Source: Oscillospiraceae bacterium
GTDB taxonomy: Bacteria; Bacillota; Clostridia; Oscillospirales; Acutalibacteraceae
Assembly: GCA_902774165.1 (NCBI GenBank)
Contig: CACYHJ010000162.1
Span: forward strand, 1 to 6,381
Direction: 5' to 3'
Length of the DNA stretch: 6,381 nt
The notes beneath the pieces were generated by a model. That model was not told where the DNA came from. It searched no databases and saw nothing but the letters and a program-made list of their open reading frames with translations. A program made the position numbers and the translations under genes. Below are positions 4,005 through 6,381 of this stretch, piece by piece; within the stretch, counting starts at the first letter, position 1; the number at the start of each line of letters is the position of its first letter.

Positions 4005-6381
4005 ATTCTTTTCCGGCGTCATAAATTCTTTTTTTGACGCCTCGCTTCCCGCGGATCTTTTCCTGAAGCTGTTCAACATGAGCGTGACCGCGTCCTGGCT
4101 GATCCTGGCGGTGCTGCTGTTTCGCATGATATTCAAAAAAGCGCCGAAATGGATCCGCGTCGCGCTGTGGGGCGTCGCGGCGCTGCGGCTGCTGCCCTTC
4201 TCTCTGCCGAGCCGGGTCAGCCTTGTGCCGAGCGCGGAAACCGTACCGGACACGATCCTGACCGGCAGCACCGTTACGATCAACACCGGCTTTTCCGCCG
4301 TTGACGGGCCCTTCAACACCTTCGCGGCGGAGCACTACCGGGAAGGGGTCACCGTCCCGGCGGGACTGGGAGACGGATTCATCCATATCCTCGCCCTGCT
4401 GTGGGGACTCGGGCTTGCGGCGATGCTGCTCTGGGCACTTGTGAGCTTCCTGCGGCTGCGGCGGCAGGTGGGCGCGACGGTCAAAGAAGAAAAGAATATT
4501 TTTCTCTGCGACGAAGTCAGAAGCCCGTTCATTTTAGGCGTGTTCCGTCCGCGGATCTATCTTCCCTCGCATCTTTCCGGCAGGCAGAAGGAATTGATTC
4601 TCTCGCACGAAAAAGCGCACCTGAAACGGCTCGACCATGTGTGGAAGCCCCTCGGATATCTTCTTTTGTCTGTCTACTGGTTCAATCCCGTCATCTGGCT
4701 TGCGTATATCCTTTTATGCCGGGATATTGAGCTTGCCTGCGACGAGCGCGTGACGAAGGACCTTTCCGCGCAGGAGCGGGCGGATTATACGCAGGCGCTG
4801 CTTGACTGCGCGTTCAAGCGCCGCGCCGTGACCGCCTGCCCGGTGGCCTTCGGCGAGGTGGGCGTGAAACAGCGGGTCAAAACCGTGTTGAATTATAAAA
4901 AGCCCGCGTTCTGGATCGTGCTTGTCGCCGTGATCGCGAGCGTCGTGTGCGCGGTATGCTTCCTGACCGATCCGAAAACGGACCGTTTTTACGGCAAGGC
5001 TCCGGCGGAGGGCACGCCGCTGTATAACGCTTATCCCGAGCTGGTCGTCGAGGTCAACCGGGCGCTTTGCGAACAGAGCAGAAACTCTTATTACGGCGAA
5101 TTTCTGACCTCTCAGATCTGTGTGATGGGCTCAGACGAAACCGAAAAAGAAATGAATCTGTATTTCTTCTATCACTTTGATTCCTTCGGCTTTGACAACG
5201 GATTTTTCACCGACGTGGGCGGCGGCAGCGGCGCGACGGCGGCGGTCTTCACGATCAATCCCGACGGAACGTATCAATTGAGCGAGATCAAAGAGACCGG
5301 AATGGGGTCGGAATACGGCAAGTCCCTGAAACGGATCTTCCCCTCCGCGCTTGCCGGCCGCGCATTGTCCGGCCCGACGGAGAAAGAGGCGGAAGAGATG
5401 TGGCAGGGCTGCGTCAAAAGCGCGCAGCAGTATCTGCGCTCCATCGGCAGAAACGGCGTCGAGGTGCGCAGATACGGGGACGTTCCCCACACGCTGCTGA
5501 CGGATCTGGGCGTGAGCGTCGAGGTCTCAAACATGACCCACAACATTGCGGACGTTACGGAAGCGGGTTACGTGGGCGTATGGGAAACCGTCGAGGGCGG
5601 CGTGCGGTACGTCAGCGAAAACGGATACGACAAAGAAAAGAATCTGCTCACCTTCAAAAAGTATCAATTCGATACCGGAGCGGTCGTGTTCGATCTCGGT
5701 CTCGACGCGTCCACCGGCGCGGTGGTTTACGGCGCGTCCGGACCGAAGCGGCAGACTGAGAGCAAGGGAGACGGCAAGGAGCCGACCGCGCTCGACGAAG
5801 ACGGGCTTATCATCCCCGAGACAGAGGCGGCGATCCCCGACACCTCGCGTCAGGCCGCGGTCACGCCCTTTGATCTGCCCGGGACGGAAAACACCGACGC
5901 AGAAACCGCGCCGAACGGGACCGTCCCCTATACGACAAACAACGCGAACGGAAAGACCGCGAACGAACGGGACTGGACGACCGCAGCAGCGCCTGCGAAC
6001 GACAGAGAGACGACCTTTTCCGAAGCGACTGAAGAAGATCTTGCCGACCTTGGCACGGATTTTGACGAAGGATATTTTCTTCATCTGCTCGATACGACGT
6101 TCCTGCAGAAACCCACGTGGAAGCATTTCACCGTCGATTACGACGCCGCTGCGGTAACAGACGCTCAGCTTCGGCGGCTGATGTTTTTCGAGTCGCGCTG
6201 TTTTATCTGCGACAGATTCTTCGGCGAACCGGAAACCATGGAGTTTACAGAGCAGGACGACCCGTTCCCGGAGTTAAAAAACGAATCGCACAGATATGTA
6301 AAATACGACAAAACGAATATCGACTGGACGGCGACCTATATTTTAAACGCAAAGGCGCCGGATCCCGAAAAGCTCGAGGAG
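3997..6381 (+). CDS. M56 (BlaR1-type) membrane zinc metalloprotease with long non-PBP ectodomain (3' end outside window)
   Basis: The frame is open for 795 codons to the window edge. Hydrophobic segments lie at about residues 22-45, 52-67, 128-151, 217-240 and 304-323. The protease core has HEKAH at 204-208 (zinc ligands H204 and H208, catalytic E205) and ExxxD at 245-249 (third ligand E245), both intact. In this family, ligand binding outside the cell activates the protease, which inactivates the cognate BlaI repressor; the adjacent overlapping repressor gene fits that. After the last membrane helix, residues 330-575 carry a region typical of Firmicutes M56 proteins (DGTYQLSE...GSEYGKSLKRIFP). 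A low-complexity Thr/Asp/Glu/Pro/Ala-rich linker follows at about 580-690. Last comes an unrecognised domain from about 690, with a CFIC pair (C735/C738). Beta-lactam sensors of BlaR1 have a class D-like domain right after the last helix and end near 600 residues. Here only chance SxxK strings occur, without the surrounding family motif. An AAAGGAG ribosome binding site precedes the ATG by 7 bases. Confidence 0.88.
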   Translation, partial: MAEFFSGVINSFFDASLPADLFLKLFNMSVTASWLILAVLLFRMIFKKAPKWIRVALWGVAALRLLPFSLPSRVSLVPSAETVPDTILTGSTVTINTGFSAVDGPFNTFAAEHYREGVTVPAGLGDGFIHILALLWGLGLAAMLLWALVSFLRLRRQVGATVKEEKNIFLCDEVRSPFILGVFRPRIYLPSHLSGRQKELILSHEKAHLKRLDHVWKPLGYLLLSVYWFNPVIWLAYILLCRDIELACDERVTKDLSAQERADYTQALLDCAFKRRAVTACPVAFGEVGVKQRVKTVLNYKKPAFWIVLVAVIASVVCAVCFLTDPKTDRFYGKAPAEGTPLYNAYPELVVEVNRALCEQSRNSYYGEFLTSQICVMGSDETEKEMNLYFFYHFDSFGFDNGFFTDVGGGSGATAAVFTINPDGTYQLSEIKETGMGSEYGKSLKRIFPSALAGRALSGPTEKEAEEMWQGCVKSAQQYLRSIGRNGVEVRRYGDVPHTLLTDLGVSVEVSNMTHNIADVTEAGYVGVWETVEGGVRYVSENGYDKEKNLLTFKKYQFDTGAVVFDLGLDASTGAVVYGASGPKRQTESKGDGKEPTALDEDGLIIPETEAAIPDTSRQAAVTPFDLPGTENTDAETAPNGTVPYTTNNANGKTANERDWTTAAAPANDRETTFSEATEEDLADLGTDFDEGYFLHLLDTTFLQKPTWKHFTVDYDAAAVTDAQLRRLMFFESRCFICDRFFGEPETMEFTEQDDPFPELKNESHRYVKYDKTNIDWTATYILNAKAPDPEKLEE

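Noticed and set aside
5527..6157. Overlapping frames of about 200 codons on both strands inside the M56 gene
   Set aside because: They fall over the Thr/Asp/Pro-rich linker, whose GC-rich codons leave few stops in other frames. The products are Arg-rich, and the M56 frame runs through without interruption.
3997..6381. Calling the pair a true beta-lactam resistance system (blaR1/blaI)
   Set aside because: No transpeptidase-like sensor motifs and no beta-lactamase or PBP2a gene are visible. SxxK occurs only as SEIK and SGPK without context. BlaI/M56 pairs of unknown signal are common in Clostridia.

Overview
The window looks like GC-rich Clostridia DNA, most likely an Oscillospiraceae-type gut or rumen bacterium. 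The evidence is a secreted protein ending in a type I dockerin, a PadR/HAAS cassette, a BlaI/BlaR1-like pair, strong AGGAGG-type ribosome binding sites and consensus sigma-A promoters in short AT-rich intergenic gaps. Taxonomy is inferred from gene content only. No RNA genes, CRISPR arrays or insertion sequences were seen.

Layout: (1) Bases 1-447, minus strand, hold a small operon. It has a perfect consensus promoter (TTGACA-N17-TATAAT) with an inverted repeat at the expected transcription start. Next comes a padR-type repressor gene whose middle is missing, with its ends out of frame. Its stop codon overlaps the start of a HAAS/permease-prefix membrane protein that runs off the left edge. 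(2) Bases 448-693 are intergenic and hold that promoter plus a strong hairpin terminator with A/T tracts on both sides. (3) Bases 694-3468, minus strand, encode a 924-residue secreted protein: signal peptide, a large unrecognised N-terminal region, five InlB-B/Listeria-Bacteroides-type repeats and a C-terminal dockerin. (4) Bases 3469-3629 are a divergent promoter region. It carries a promoter in each direction and two matching 19-bp dyads, one over the -10 box of the plus-strand promoter and one just downstream. (5) Bases 3630 to the right edge, plus strand, hold an operon of a BlaI/MecI-type repressor and an M56 (BlaR1-type) membrane metalloprotease. The two genes overlap by 8 bp, and the protease gene is still open at base 6381 after 795 codons.

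Functional picture: the dockerin protein is probably a non-catalytic surface or cellulosome-associated component. The BlaI/M56 pair should form a sense-and-derepress switch: an extracellular signal activates the protease, the repressor is cleaved or released, and the operon is derepressed through the twin dyads. The visible sensor part is not a penicillin-binding domain. It is a family-type ectodomain, then a Thr/acidic linker of about 110 residues, then an unrecognised domain with a CxxC pair, so the signal is probably not a beta-lactam. Whether the pair also controls the divergent dockerin gene is open. The most unusual points are this extended non-PBP sensor, the twin operators, and the internally deleted padR that retains a perfect promoter and coupling to its partner gene.
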